DNA of 64,000 nt from Todiramphus chloris collaris (taxonomy: Eukaryota; Chordata; Aves; Coraciiformes; Alcedinidae). Below are positions 23,101-37,166 of the stretch, one piece after another. A program made the position numbers and the translations under genes. The stretch lies in NCBI GenBank assembly GCA_025345505.1, contig JANVCC010000152.1, positions 629,318-693,317 of the forward strand, given 5' to 3'. Each line of letters opens with the position of its first letter. Position 1 is the stretch's first letter. The notes under the pieces were generated by a model. That model did no database searches and was not told the origin of the DNA. It saw nothing but the letters and a program-made list of their open reading frames with translations.

Positions 23101-26100
23101 GATGTCAGGGAGTTCTACTGGGCAGCAACATAAAATTTCTTCACTTGCTGAAATATTGCTGGAAAAGGATATTATAAGTATATACATGCAGGGAAAAAAA
23201 TATTTTTTTTTTTAATATCAGTTACATTAGTGATATTTTTCTATGAAGAAAAAAATCCTTACCTACAAAGAAATAAGCAGTTAACAACAGGAAGGGGGAA
23301 AAGGTATGCTTCTGGTTATGTATTTGACACTAAAATTATAAGGCAATAGAAGAGAGCTGATCTGAAAGAGAAAGTCAAATACCTTCTGAGCACTTTCTGG
23401 GGTCCAAAATGATGAGAAATAGAAGCTAGCATAGAAAATAAATGGGATTTTTCAGAGGTAGATGTAGAAGGCAGGAACTAATCTGGTGGTGAAATCTGAG
23501 ACCAGCCTTGTTCATGAAGTTTTCCTATAGAAAAGACCATACAGACACAGAGGTCTGGATAAACGCTATGGATGCCAAAGCAAGAGTAGCATCCTCTGAA
23601 GTAACAAAGCAGATATATGGCATCTACATCAACAGTGTGAAGAAACACCCTCCAGGGATACACTCCTCTCACTTCAGGCTTTTGCTTCATTTCTCCCCCC
23701 AAATATAGTGTCAATGGAGTAGAAGATTACTATTTCATCATTGCTTCTCTTACACACAGTTCTATTTTGAAAGAGGTATAGCCTGGAAATTTACAATTTT
23801 TGTCTCGCTTTTTCTTGTTTGGTTGGTTGGTTTTTTTCCCCTATTTCCTTACAGGTAAATACAATTGTGTTGTTCTCTTCTGTACCTTCTTCATGCCTTC
23901 AGAGGTTTCTGGGACAGTCCAGAGAGATGCTGTTGAGCTGCCCTGTTCAGTGGTGTTTGTTTCCAGACTGCTGAAGGGAAATAAACGTCATCTTTAGTGT
24001 GTTTTCTGTGACTTCAGTATATTCTGTAAACCAGAAAAGTTTGATAAATCCCACTTAGGAGAGTAGGAAATATAGAGCACAAGCCTATCCTTAGGTCTAT
24101 AACAGCCCTCAGAATTTTATGACCCACTGAAAATTAAAACAAATCCTGGCTTTGGCTATGCTATCATGAGTCTTTCCCTGCTTACCTCAAAGGAAGTTTG
24201 TTCCAGAATGTGAATTTGAGCCCATCCCTCCCTGAAACCCATTTCTTCTTAGACCACACCCCTTCAGTGACTTATCCTGTTCATCACAAGGAAGAGCTTT
24301 GCATGTACATGGCCATTCATACCACCGGCCTCTCTGTGTTCTGCTAGATAAAAATGAAACTTATAGCAGCACACATGCCTGGCATTAATTCTAAGCCAGA
24401 ACTACCTCTTCATTAAATAGCACTATGAAATCCTCAGTCTTTGTTTTGCTATAAGTTTTATCAATCATACAAAGTTTTCACAACTAAAAATCCCTGTCTT
24501 TTTTTTGTTAGACATCAGACTTGTTAATAGTAATTTTCCCCTTTATTGTTCAGAATATAATTCAGTAAAAACCATATAAAGGCAAAATGTGATAGCTAGG
24601 GTGATGCAACAGTTTGGTATCGCATGAGCATACACTGTACTTGAATGAAAGCAGTTTTCTGTAGGAGAACATTTTTTAGTGCAGTTATAAGTCTAGTCTT
24701 TCCTTCACTGTGAGCATTAGGGACAGTATCACAGTAAATACCTGAATAAATAAGCACAACTTACACGGAATATGAATATTACTGAGTTCAATTTTCTTTG
24801 ATTTTGACATAATCAATTTTGAAAGTCACAAAATAGATAGCAATGGTGTGTCACCTGATTGCATATAAATCTAGATAAAAGGTTGTATCATTTTAAATAT
24901 ATCACCTTACTTTGAATGCTTTTTGGCTGCTTGCATGTCATCTGGATTGCAGTGATCAATAAAAGCAAAGAAAATGCTGAGATATTAGAATCTTTATAAT
25001 CCCCCTAGTCAATTTTTCACACAATACTTAGTACTCAAGTTTTATGTCTAAACTTGTCAAGCTAAAAATGTAATTCACATTATAATGAAATGTCAAATAA
25101 GTCCTGAGCTAGAGATCAAGATATTTAAAGTATGTGATTACATTAGGAAGCCATTTCTTAAAGATATAAGGAATGATCAGATGCTCTAGTTATCTTCTGT
25201 AAACATTTAAATAGAAGTGTATTTGTTTTACTGGAATTTAGCTCCCTCCTCATAAATCACACTCCAAGAGCACTAACATCTAATTACTGATTTACACTTA
25301 TACAGTATATTATCTCATAATGAAGATGAAGCCTATTAGAACAGACAGTTCACTGCCAGTTCAGATGCTGAAGAACAATAATGATGGAATGCCTGGAAGG
25401 AGGAAAAAAGTCCTAGCTTGCAGCTATTAAGCTTGTTGATTTGGTGTCCTGCAAGAACTGGATCAATTTGTACCAGACAATTTCTCTAACACACCTCTGG
25501 TTTTAGCCTGGAACCTGCCTGGAATGTGAACTGTGTTATAACTGTCACATATTGCCAGAGGGAAAATTGGGCCCTGTGTACATCAGGGTGGCAAATCAAA
25601 TCAAAAAGACACATCTTTACCCTACTAGATACAGGAAAAACCTCATCAAATCTTATTCCAACTTAAGCAATTTAGTTATAGTTGGTTTTTTTTTTAATAC
25701 ATATTTTTATTTGTAGTTATTATAGACAATGGAGAGAAAAAAAAAAAAGTATTAATATTGCTCAGAATAAAAAAGGAGCTGGTACAGCATGCAACCCCAT
25801 GCTTTGGTTTCCAGAACAGCATGCATAAAATATTTCACAACGTCTATGCAGCTAGTATGAGAATTTAGGATTGTGACGAGTACTGCAGCAAAAATGTAAG
25901 TTCAGTGACGACTACAGCAATGGGGAAAAAGATTGGCACTACCAGGGAATTATAATCAGATACAGGCTGCCTATAGGAGTCCCTTCAGCTATTAATACTG
26001 AGAATGATAACATAAACTGAGATATAGTTTCAGTTCAGAGAAGTTGATACTGTAAGAAAAGGAAAATCTTATACATAAATATGCCAGTGTGGGAACCTGC

Positions 26101-27411
26101 TTATACATCCACCTTATTCCTGGAGTTACAGGAATCACTAGGCTGAGTCTGCATTGCTTTCATTGACACCTGAGGCTGCAGTCAGGGTAGAACTGATGGG
26201 ACCTAAATGGTAACACATTCAGAATATTCCTGACAATTAAATGGACACCTTGTAGCATCGCATCTAGTAGTGTCACCGAATGTTCTCCTATACACGTATC
26301 TTCGAATTCCTTCAAGTTGACACCATTCTTGTAATCACAGGGTCCTTTTAATGTCACAGCCCACAAACATTTCAGAAAAATAGCTGATAAGCTATTATAA
26401 TGTCTGAGCTCAGGGGCTCTGCTGCAGTGCTATGTGCTGGTGTCATACCCTGTAATACTGCTTCTTTTTAAAAACTTTTTACAGTCACATCTAAGCAATC
26501 ACATAAGGTCCTTTGATTTCTTATATACATTCTTCCAATAAGAGGACTATGCAAAGTACAGCCCCAAATTCTAGTCGATCACTTTCTGTTATGTTAGTCA
26601 GGCTGTGGTGCCTTCATGGTATGGTGCACTTCCAAGTCCTACACAATACTTGACGAAATGCATCTCCTCTTACAAAGCTAACTGAAAATCACACAAGCTT
26701 TCCTGTGTCCAAAAATCAACTGAATTATGTATAGAATAACACCTTTTCTTAGGCAAAAATATTTTCATTGCAAACACATAGATTATGATAGTAATGCTGA
26801 CCGCATAAAATGTCATCTAGTTTTAACATTGACAAAACAGTGTGGACATTATAAAATGAACTGGTCACTCTTCCACTTCATTTATTAACTGGTTTTGCTA
26901 ACGCTCATGACAGAGATTTCATATCAAAATAGAGTATGTATTGCTGTTAGTGAGAAAAGTCATTCTTTCACCTGGAAGGCAGTTTGTCTAGATAACCACT
27001 AAACACAAGAAACAAAGATCTGAACAGCTTAAAACTTCTAGAGTAATTAGGATTCTTTCATTTAAAGAGCTCATTGTTTGCCCCTAGCAAACAGAAGGAA
27101 TTATTGATCCTTCATTCATTTTTCAGCTAATTAGATATCATCACTCAGCTTCTTACTAATATGATGCTCTTTCTTCTGGATTCATTTTATGTCCACCCTA
27201 ATTAGCACTGGCACAGAAAAGCATAGAAAAAATTGACACTCCCACTAAGAAAAGTTCAGCCCAACTTGGTGGAAGTTTAGCATCTCCCCAGCACATCCTG
27301 TAATATTTCTGGACCTCCTTGTTGCTGTAAAGTGTTTGGCATTATGGAAATTGGCTCATGGTCCATGTCCTGTCATTTGCTCCCATCAGGGTTAATGCCA
27401 CAAAGACAGGG
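20179..27411. other. Unannotated AT-rich sequence, about 7.2 kb
   Basis: No recognisable gene, CR1 or LTR. Small A/T runs occur, for example near 23200, 25688 and 25738. Open frames of 60-100 codons (for example 21482-21784 minus and 22713-22955 plus) show no known domain and are at chance length. Confidence 0.5.
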
Positions 27412-27484
27412 AAAAATATAAAATAAAATAAAATAAAAATAAAATAAAATAAAATAAAATAAAATAATAAAATAAAATAAAATA
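27412..27484 (+). repeat. (AAAAT)n microsatellite
   Basis: About 73 bp of AAAAT/AAAT units with few interruptions. It extends a minus-strand open frame by translating as repeated F/Y/I/L residues, which is an artefact. Confidence 0.95.
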
Positions 27485-29275
27485 GACAAGCCTTGCTTAT
27501 TGCACCTTGTTCCAATTGTGTACTGACCAAAGGGGATAAACATGCAGGCTGTAACACCAGTTGTTCAGAAGCAGTATGAACACTACTTGATACTGCACCA
27601 TCTAATCTGCAGTGTTCCATCTGCCAGCTGCAAGAACGAAAAAGGGAGAGCAATTAAGAATATTAATCAGGGCTTGAAGTGCTCCATGATTCATGATTCA
27701 CGTGAAGAAAGACCAAGATATATCAAAAGATAATGTGTTTACTTAAAATAAAATAGAAGCATGATTTCTTTAGTCCTGCATATTTAATTCAGTACATTTT
27801 TTTCCCTGACTGCAGTGAACCTTCCACCAAATCTCTTACACTCACTTTGAATAGTCAAGCACTTAGCTCAATCTATCTCAGTCTAATTCAAGCTTCTGAT
27901 TACTGATTATTTAGAAGCACTGAGTTAACATTAGAGTATCAGCAGTTAGATTATTTCCCTGGTGATTTTCATTCTGGTATTTAATAATGTCATTTCATCC
28001 ATTCCAGTTAGACTCTTCTGCTTATGAAAAGAAAAAAAAAAAAATTATAAGTTTCTTTTAGATTTGTATAACAGAGAATTTGATCCTTGCTGTGAAATTA
28101 TTTGGGAATATTAGCAAAAACACTCTACAAGTTTTATGGAGAAAAAAAATCTTTTCTGTACAGTGGAAGTATTTGTATACAAAATTGTAGCTTCTGCTGC
28201 GGAGGGATCTCCCCATGGATTAGTGCAGGAAAACACTGTAAAGATATTTAAAGTTCCTAAAGATGCAGACTGCTGCCTACCGGGACTTCACATCTCCATA
28301 ACAGACCTGTGTGCAAGCATAACTCACAGTTTAAGGAAATAAACCATCTATTTAGAAATCCATCCTTTTGCGCACACAAAAGCTGCAGAAGCAAACTAGT
28401 AGTGTGCAAACAATTTTTTTTTTACTGGCACTCACCAAGTTATGTGGCCTTCTTACTGTGACAGGCACTTGGGACAGAACAGGCACTTCCAAAGCACAGC
28501 CCTTTTGCACACGTGGACCACATGTCTAAACTGAGGAAAAGAAATATTTGGTGCAATCTGTCCCGGCTGGCAGTTTGTCTCTGGGTCAGCACAATCCCTG
28601 CTGCATGTCAGGGAATCAGAAAAGACTTCACCCTGGAGACCGACCCCAGAGCACTCATGGAGGTTATTCACCACCCTCAGAAAGTTGTCTGACATAAAAA
28701 AAAGCTGCCATATCCAAAGCTGGGGAAGAGAAAGGTACCCTAGGTTTACTGAGGTGCTTATTATGGCAATTCCAGCAGTTGCAAACACTTAAAAATTAGG
28801 ATCAGATTCCTGAGTTGAAGGTCTATAATATTTTGATTCAGTTTCCTCTCCAGAAATAAGTAAGAGTTAAGATTTTAAAGAATCAGGTATCTAAGGATGT
28901 CACAGTCTGGAGCATAAAAATGAAAAAAAAAATATTTTATGTATTTGTAAGGTAGGGGTTTTGTTGTTTCGTTTATTTTTTTCCCCTGGATTTTAGGTCA
29001 CACAGCAGCTTGCACCTGTCAAGATAAATTAAGACGACACTGTATGCAATTTTCACATTAAAAAAAAATATATATTTCCTAGCTTTGAAGCAGGCAAAAA
29101 AAAAGAGCATTCATGAAGTTAAAGAATCTCAGACAGGACTTTTAAAAAAATTAACTTGTTAGAAGGGGATGATATGCTATCAAGATCTGCAGTAGAAGCT
29201 TGATAGTCTCAGGCTGCCTTTGAAGCCATCCAAGCAGGGGCTTTAGATGATTTGAAACCATTTAAAGAAGGTCTG
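27485..29275. other. Unannotated sequence
   Basis: No supported gene. A 68-codon plus-strand frame at 28136-28342 and a 111-codon minus-strand frame at 28453-28788 have no motif I recognise. Confidence 0.5.
29271..29275 (+). repeat. Target-site duplication, left copy
   Basis: gtctg directly before the LTR, identical to gtctg at 30051-30055 directly after it. Five bases is the length made by class III (ERVL-like) integrases. Confidence 0.85.
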
Positions 29276-30050
29276 TGTCACAGTTTAGGGTCAGGGCAGC
29301 CCCTTAGACCTGTAACAGATGCTCTCTGCTAACCGCCCTCCTTCCCCAAAGGGGAAGAGAAAGGGGATAAGGGAGAGAGACTTAGCGATTAGAAAAGGAA
29401 ACTAGAACAGCTTTAATGGAAATGAAATTAATAATAATAAAAATGGAATATATACAAATATATACAAAACCAGTATAGAACCCAACCCCCCTGATGGTAA
29501 TTACATCACCGTCACCGCTGATGCTGTGGAGCAGGCACCGGGGGAGTCCCAGGCTGGGCCCCGCAGCAGACGGGAGCTGTGTTCAGGAGCTGGATTCTGG
29601 TACTTGATTCGGGTACACAAAGATCAGGATCAAAGACAGAATGGACAGAGTCCACCTTAGATGCTCCAGGAAGAAACCAGAAGAGGACCCTGGCCAAGAT
29701 GATCAGGGACTTGACCCTTGTGATTCCTCAACTTTATACCAAATATGACATATATGGTCTGGAATCCCTCGTTGGTCAGTTTAGAGTCACCTGTCCTGTC
29801 CACTCCTCCCTGCAGGTGCAGCCTTTCACTTTCTGCACCCCCAATGTGGTGCACAAGATCCAGCAGTGGCCTTGGTCTGCACACCAACCCTTGGCAGTGA
29901 CTCTAACCATGGGGTGTTATCACTGCTAGCAGCAGACACTGTCTGTGAAAACAGGCTGCTAACTTAAGGCAGTGCAGTTAGTTAGAAGAACTGAGCTGAA
30001 AAGTGAAATCACTGAACAGAATTAGTTCTGTTCTCACTCAAAACAGGACA
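29276..30050 (-). mobile_element. Solo ERV-type LTR, family C, 775 bp, probably minus orientation
   Basis: It starts tgtcacagtttagggtcagg and ends cactcaaaacaggaca, giving TG...CA ends, and is flanked by perfect 5-bp duplications (gtctg). Read on the minus strand it has a promoter-like region in the expected first half: ACTGACCAACGAGGGATTCC (29761-29780), a TATATGTCATA stretch, and GGTATAAA (29733-29740). A T/A-rich stretch near its other end contains the complement of tttaat. No retroviral coding region remains, so this is the product of LTR-LTR recombination. Short open frames inside it on both strands are non-genic. Confidence 0.85.
29733..29780 (-). promoter_or_regulatory. Probable U3 promoter of LTR C (TATA box and upstream block)
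   Basis: Minus-strand GGTATAAA preceded about 40 bases upstream by CTGACCA and GGGATTCC. The same order of blocks occurs in LTR B and in the LTR at 37167. Function is inferred from position and recurrence. Confidence 0.5.
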
Positions 30051-30055
30051 GTCTG
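30051..30055 (+). repeat. Target-site duplication, right copy
   Basis: gtctg, pairing with 29271-29275. Confidence 0.85.
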
Positions 30056-33000
30056 CATGCCATCTTTTGCAATAAAATAAGAAGCTTGGCACTTGATGTC
30101 CTTTGTCATTAAAGTCCAGAATACAACATTAAGCAGGTTGAAATGAGATGGCACAGGAAAATTGAATGTGTTGATTAAATAAATAAATAAAATTATGGAT
30201 ATCTGGAGAAAAATACATAGAAGTGTAACTGTTTGTGTGCAGACAATATGCCAGGGGAAACATGATACAGAGGGCACAGTGTGCACCAGATGTTCCTTCT
30301 TCACAAATGTTCAAAGCTCTTTGCAAGAATGCATGAAGTTTAATCCTGCAAAATACAAGGGACAGACTGGGTTTTCTGACTGCCTTATTGAAGTTTTCCT
30401 CTTAGGAAGGATTGAGCACCTCGATGGCCTGTTCTTTGCTCAAAGAAAGGAAACCAATATCAAAGAGATGCATTTGTCTCTTTACTGAAATACACATAGA
30501 AGGAACATCCCTTTGGGAATGTTCTATAAAGATTGAGTAACTAGCAAAGTTGATGTTAAAATTCCTCTGCAGCTCTCTGAAAATAAATCTCTATTTTTGA
30601 ATTCTATGGTCATATTTTGTTTGCTGCACTTCCCACCACTGTTTTTCTCATGGCCTCCAACCTAGGTCTGCGTTAACCCCTTCTTCAAGCACAGTAAAAG
30701 ATCTCAAAAGTTAAATCATGACATAAGCTCAACAAGAAGTTGTGCCCAACAGGATGTTGCTCACCTTCTGCCCTTAAACAGGAAGAAGCTTCCCTCCCAG
30801 CACCAGTAGTGTGCGGAGGACTAATAATTTAAGACCACAGGGCTGACTGTACTGAAGGAACTATTCTGACCAAGTAGCAATTTAGAATAAAATTCTCTTC
30901 TGAAATACTTCAGGGTTGCCACAAAGTGCTCATCTGGAGTTGAAGGCACAGGACTGATGCTGAGGACACAAATTCTATTTATGCCAATGGTCTACAGCAG
31001 GTAATCAAGAACAACTTGTACTACACAGAATCATGAGGAGGCTGTCTTCCATGTAAATTTAGACATCAAGTTCCCAAGTTCAGAAAGTCCCACATAATAT
31101 ATAGTATCTCCCACAGTGAAATTTCCATTTCTATACACATACATGTGCACACAGACTACCTCTGGGACAATGCAGTAACTGACGGCAAAATCCTCCCTAA
31201 TTGTTGAGAACAGAACAATGGCAACAAATTCTCCTTTAGGAATTTTATCTCACTAGGTCTTTATATTTTAAATGCCTTTCTTTTTTATTTTCCCTACAAT
31301 TGTTTTGGGTTTTCCTCTTAAACAGGTCACAGAAGTACAAGAAGATACAGATCTAACAAGCCTCAATTAGAGGAGAATGTCCTGACTTCCCAGCTGCAGA
31401 CAGGCACCTTAATGGTAGTTTGAGGTAGAAAGGATTTCTTATGCCATTATCAGGATCTTTTCTGGCAGCAGCTTTCATAGTTCTGTCAGATTAGAGTCCC
31501 CCTCATTAACTGTCAGCCACTATCTGTTTTTCAGTGGAAGACAGGAGAAGAAGGGAATAATAATCCTCATATATACTGGATGGCCTCTAGGAGAGAAATG
31601 TCACTTAATGACATTTGTACAGCAGATAATACCAGGAGAAATAAAGGGCAGGAGGGATTTTTTTTTTTTTCTCCAGAACTCCTAGAATAAATTTTTGTTA
31701 CCATTCTCTCAAATTGGCTTTGCAAGTGACTTGGAGGTCTTATGTCAGAAATTACTCATAGATCACTGGAGGGATAACAGAGCCCCTTTTGCAGTCCCAA
31801 GCACACTAGAATATCTTCCTTTGCACTTCATGACTGACAGCAGCTTCCTTTCATCCTCAGGCAATGGACAAATTAAAAGACAATCTTGGTCCCTGTATTT
31901 TCCCTCTGATTACTGCGCACAGGCTCACTCTCAGCTGTGTCAGACTGCTATTACTGCACCTCATCTACTTTTTTCTAGGTGAAGGGAGGAAAAAGAGAGT
32001 TGTCTAAAGGATTTTTTTTTTTTTCAGGACACTTCCTCCTTTCCCTTAAGAAAGTTCTTCTGAGCCTTAGCTGGCAAACTTTTGAACTTAGTGTGCCCTT
32101 TGTACCCTGGCAGAAGCACAAGCTACCCTCAATCATCAAGGAAAAGAGCTGATTTAATATATCGTCCTTCCAGGTTTTATTTCTACTACAGAATTCTTGT
32201 GTCCCTTTGCCTTGAAAACACCTAGAAATAACAAACTAAAATGTAAAGATAATTAGAATAGATCAGGAGCAAATTTAGTAGGCACAACATCTTTAAACCA
32301 GTACACAGACAGCATTTATGCTCGATTATTTCAATGATTTTATCTCATAGGACAGCTGAAAAGGCTTAGAGATTTCCACCTCCGCTCCCCATGAATGGAT
32401 AGACCAATTATTTTTGAAAGAGGTATACAAAGGCCACAGTCAACATCATGACTTTCTAAAACCACCTTCACTATTTTTACCAAGCCTTGCAGTAGGGACA
32501 TATCAGACAACTGGGGAAGAGAACAGCAACAGTCAAAGTCTTAAGAGAAGTTACTGCCTTCCTAAATCAGAGCTTAAGGAGGTTTCAGCAAAAGACTTTA
32601 GGAATAAAGTTAGACAAATTATCATCTTCAGTGACAACTATTGTGATACATCTTTCTTCATAGTTTTTTGCATTGAAGTAACCGGTAACATGCTTCATAT
32701 GGCCTGAAAAAGCCTTGTTATTTTCTACAGAGTCCTGTTGTCACACAGGTAGGAACTTTTTGCTTTGTCTATATTCAAAGGCTTGAAGCATGCTTTGCAA
32801 AAACAGATGTTGCCATATTTCTTGACAAGCTAGGTCTTAAACATAAGCTCTTTTAGTCAGCCATTGCAAGATGATAGAAAATTTATTTTTCTCCTTTTTC
32901 TTTTCTTATCTTGGACAGCATTTTTTCTTCTTTGTCCTCAGCAGTGCTGTCTGAAGCATCTCGTTCAGTCTTCATTTTGATCTCCGTATGAAATCTGCCC

Positions 33001-36000
33001 AAGACAGACATAATCCAAGTCACAGCAGAAATCATTTGTGTCCTTGAAAGAACAGAGAGAACATGAGCCACATCATTGGCATTTCTTCTAATCAACTTCA
33101 CACATTTCCTTGGTTCTCCACATAGATGCATGTAAGTCAAGGCTATGGCATAGGAAGCCTAACCATGGCTACCTAATGAAATAGGAGATAAAAGCCTGTC
33201 ATGACAATTTGCAAGTTTGGAGAAAATTTATTAAATTAAAGGAACCGTATTTGTATTAAGGGGAAGAAAATAAACAAGAAACCAACCCCACAACATTATC
33301 TTCAGCCTTACATTAACTGGAAAAATAGCCTAATGGACCTCAAAATAAAATTAAAAAAAAAAAAAAAGGAAAGTAAAGGAAAACACAGATCATGTCACAT
33401 GAAATGTTCATCTTATAGCTCACTACCTTGCAAATTTCTCACATTCTGTTGTGCAGTGTACTCAAAGAAAGAAACAATGGGAAGTCCAGCAGTCAGTCAA
33501 GAACCTTGGGTATGACAGCCAAAACAAATATTGGATGTGCTTGGGGATATTTCCAAAGCTGTTGGTTATCACATCACAGTCCTAGTGTTGGAGCAACCTA
33601 AGGACCTTGGGGAGATGGCTGTGAACACAGAGATTAAAGACAACCATGGAAGTGGTTCATCCACAAAGCAAGCCCACCATGGTGTCTGGTCCCAGGCAGT
33701 AAAGGCAGTAGCTGACCTGAGGATTTTGCCAGAAGACTGTTGCCACACACCAAGTACATGTGAGCAGTCTGGCAGCTTGTCAGCTGAAACAGAGATATGA
33801 CCTTGAAGTTAATCCAATATAGAAATAGCTATCATCGTGGTTTTCAGTTAGTTCTGTGTATATGTTTCTAAACCTGATAATCCCATTGTTAACAGCGTTG
33901 TAATACATTCCTGCCATGCTTGTACGTCCATGTTTCTCTATTGTTGAAAGCAATTTGCAACTGGCAAACAACAAAACATTACATTCCTCCTCCTATCAGT
34001 CTCTGAAAGTCTCTGAAAACAATCTTGTGCCTTAAGTTTCATAAGTACCACATGGAAGGGAAATTCTTCCTCACTGAGCAGCGTAAGCTGGGATAGGTAA
34101 CATCTGATGTCAGTCACAAAGAGACGTTTTCCAGTGACAAGTATTAGCCAGTGATAGGCAAAAGGAAAACAGGATCTTTGTGGAACCTGAAGGGCCTCCT
34201 GCAAGTTTGTAACAGTTATCTGAATCATCATTTTTCTTCCCTTGAGCTGGAGGGAGAATGTGATCTATTAATATACTACCCTTGATGGTGGCAAGGCCAG
34301 CCCCTGATAATGCACACAGACAGGAAGAGGCACTCACTCGACAACATTTATATACGATACACTATAGTGTGGGAAATGATTCTTTGGACCATAAATAGAC
34401 TCTTAATTGCCATAAGTGCATAGCCTGAAGGGATGTGAAGGAAATTTTCTTGAACTCCCACCACTCAAGATATTACAGTTTGTTCATTATTAAAACAACA
34501 AAATACAGTCTTCATGCCTTGAGAAAATAGAAACTTATCACCTTTGACCACTGACCATCTTCCAGAATAACCTGGAGACCCTGAGGAGTCTAAAATACAT
34601 CAAACTTAGGAGCAATTCTGAGCATACCAGAAGACAGATTTATTTGTCAGAGTAAGTTTTAGAACCTTTGAAATTTAAAACACACTTTTTCAACAGCAGT
34701 TGTAAGATGAATAACAACAGCAGCAGAGGCTCAAGAAGAAATGATATCTTGGAAAAGAAGCTCTATTCTTATTAAAAGTCAACAATCATGACTATGAAGT
34801 TATCCAGATTTTAAAATACAGTTGTAAAGATGTGTTCCTTTATAGTCTGAGAGGCTAAAAAAAAAAAAAAAAAGATGGTTATTGTAGGAATGTTAACAGA
34901 TAACAGCATCCACAAAAAAATGGAGTGCTGTAAATCAAGTGACATATCATAAATCTAAGTAGACAATTTATGAAAGCATTGCTGAAAATCAGTGTGTCAT
35001 TCCCTTCATTCCAATGTCACCATTACCCTGCAAATATAGAATGGTTAGAGATAATTTTTCCAGCACTAAAAAAAATAAAATAAAAAAAAATTGTGGCCTC
35101 AGAACATTACTAAGAAAATATGACAGATTGGATAGAATTAGGTTAAGGGGAAAAATAAACTCTGGAGGGCAAAGCCTATGAAAGCTTGTAATAAAAACAC
35201 AGAAATCTCAAAAATTGCACTGGGGCTGAACCTGCACTTCAGAATCTCAGTGCTGTTGCAAACAAAAGCCATACTTTTGCATTAGCCCAAAGAAGAGATT
35301 TCTCTCATTTTAAACTATAATTTGGCTCCAGTAAAAAGAAAATAGCACAGCCCTTGACTGAACCCACTTTGAGAATGTGAATTTCAGAGCAACCCAGACT
35401 CAGTGCTACATGAATGGTATATTCCACCACACTGTCCCTTGCATGCTTAGAGTCCCTTTTAGATCTAAACTTTCATATTGATTTACTTATGCTGAAAGAG
35501 CTGCATTTCTCAGATTGTTCAATCCTTCTGAACAAACATATAATGAGCAATTTTTTTCACTAAACTTGCTACAACTCCTGTGACCATCTGAAAACTAATT
35601 TACAATATCACAGATTGAGCAACATAATCATGGTAGCTAAAGATAATAAATAATTATTGTTGCCATCTGGACGCTTTGAGAAGCATCCTTCTGAAGTTTG
35701 TGCTTCAGTTTCTACTGGAATAGAGCTGGTACAAAAGTAAAGAACAACAACAACAAGAAGTTAAATTTACATTAACAGAAGAATAGCTGCTAATTTGGAA
35801 TCTACAAGGGGACGCACTGACATTAATTTAAATGCGATTTACACAGAAATATTCATGAAATTTTGTAGCTATTTTTTAGTTTGTCAAGTATATTGATGTA
35901 GTAGAATAGTTCCTGATTATCAGTGTTCTACTTGCAACAGTATACATCACATCATCTGAGAGTCAAGGATTTGTTTTGATACCTTTTCCCTACCTCTGTG

Positions 36001-37166
36001 AATCTGGTTAACCTTAAAGCCGCCGGCAGTGCCAATGTGTATTTAGTGTATTCCCCTGCACTGTTACATTCACTCTGGTTTGCAGGATAGACTGATAATA
36101 TCGTATGAGCTGATCAGACCACCCTTAGCACTGTGCTCCTTATAGGCATGGTAGGGAAGAGTTCAGCCCTGTCCTCATATGCAGGGTTAAGCAGCAGCCC
36201 ACTGCTATTAGTCACACACCGCAGCACCAGCGGTGAGCAGTGACAAGCGCTAATGAGTGACAGGTTTGGAAGCAGGGAGAGGTGGCCTTGTCTTTTGCTG
36301 TTCTGTGGCTACCCCTGCAGGCAAGGAAGACGCAACCCTTCAGCTGCCAAAATAGAAGGTGCCTGGGGAGTCTATAGCGTTCAGGGTTATGAGTGGAGGT
36401 TCATCCAGTGCTCCTCAGAGCCACAGCAGATGTCTCTGGGGCAATAATCAAGAAAAAGAGTGAACTTGCTCATGTGGTAAACTGGAGGTCAAGAGATGAG
36501 CCACAGCTATGGGAAGAGACTATATTACAGTCCCATTTTGAAGGAAATACTGGGTGAGAATTAGATTTAAGTGTTTTTTAGCCCTGCCAACAGGTTTAAG
36601 AAATGTCATGGGAGAAAGAAAAAATGTGCATAGCATCCACAGGGTACACTCTTGTTCCACTAAAACGACAACCTAATTTCTGTCATTGCACATTGATTTT
36701 ATGATCATTGGTGTCAATTTGACATAGGACAGCTGATCAAAGACTATCACTTCAGAAAATGTTTTCATGAAACAGGCTAATTCCCTGTTATGGTTGTTTA
36801 TTCCACGGGGGTTCACCAAAACAGTGAGTCATCATTAGCCCTCCAATTTATTTCAATTACTTGATCAAATGTGGCATAAATAATCCAATTAGTATATTCT
36901 GATTCAAGCAAGTCCTGCATAATGTTCTTAAAAAAAAAAAAAAAAAAAGAAAATAAGAAAAGAGAGAATTCTGCCTGGAAGTAGCACACTTTGAGTGAAA
37001 TGTTATTTGGCTCTGATTTTGCAAGGATGACATTTGGATTGTTGTACGCTTTCACAAGTAGGGCATTGCAAAGTTTAACTTCTGTTAAACCAAAGTAATG
37101 ACCTGATAGTCTCTTGATGAAGAATGTGCGTCCTCCCGGGCCCCTTCACAGACTCCTCTGTCCTAT
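30056..37166. other. Unannotated AT-rich sequence with possible minus-strand exon
   Basis: About 7.1 kb with no recognisable transposon. It contains (AAAT)n at 30177-30192, A runs at 34857-34874 and 36930-36948, and a possible terminal exon at 32883-32994 (separate entry). The region 36020-36440 is relatively rich in G and C but shows no identifiable feature. Confidence 0.5.
32883..32994 (-). other. Possible terminal coding exon (unidentified)
   Basis: Minus-strand gtctgtcttgggcag is followed by 112 bases open to a TAA stop at 32883-32885. The translation is short, charged and lysine-rich (contains KMKTERDASDSTAEDKEEK), as often seen at protein C termini. The frame also stays open upstream to 33140, so the acceptor is not required. 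I do not recognise the protein. This may be chance. Its orientation agrees with the exon-like segments at 42 and 49 kb. Confidence 0.2.

Noticed and set aside
23000-23115. gacagactagatgtcaggg as a possible CR1 end
   Set aside because: The short match to the actagatg block is not supported by flanking CR1 sequence.
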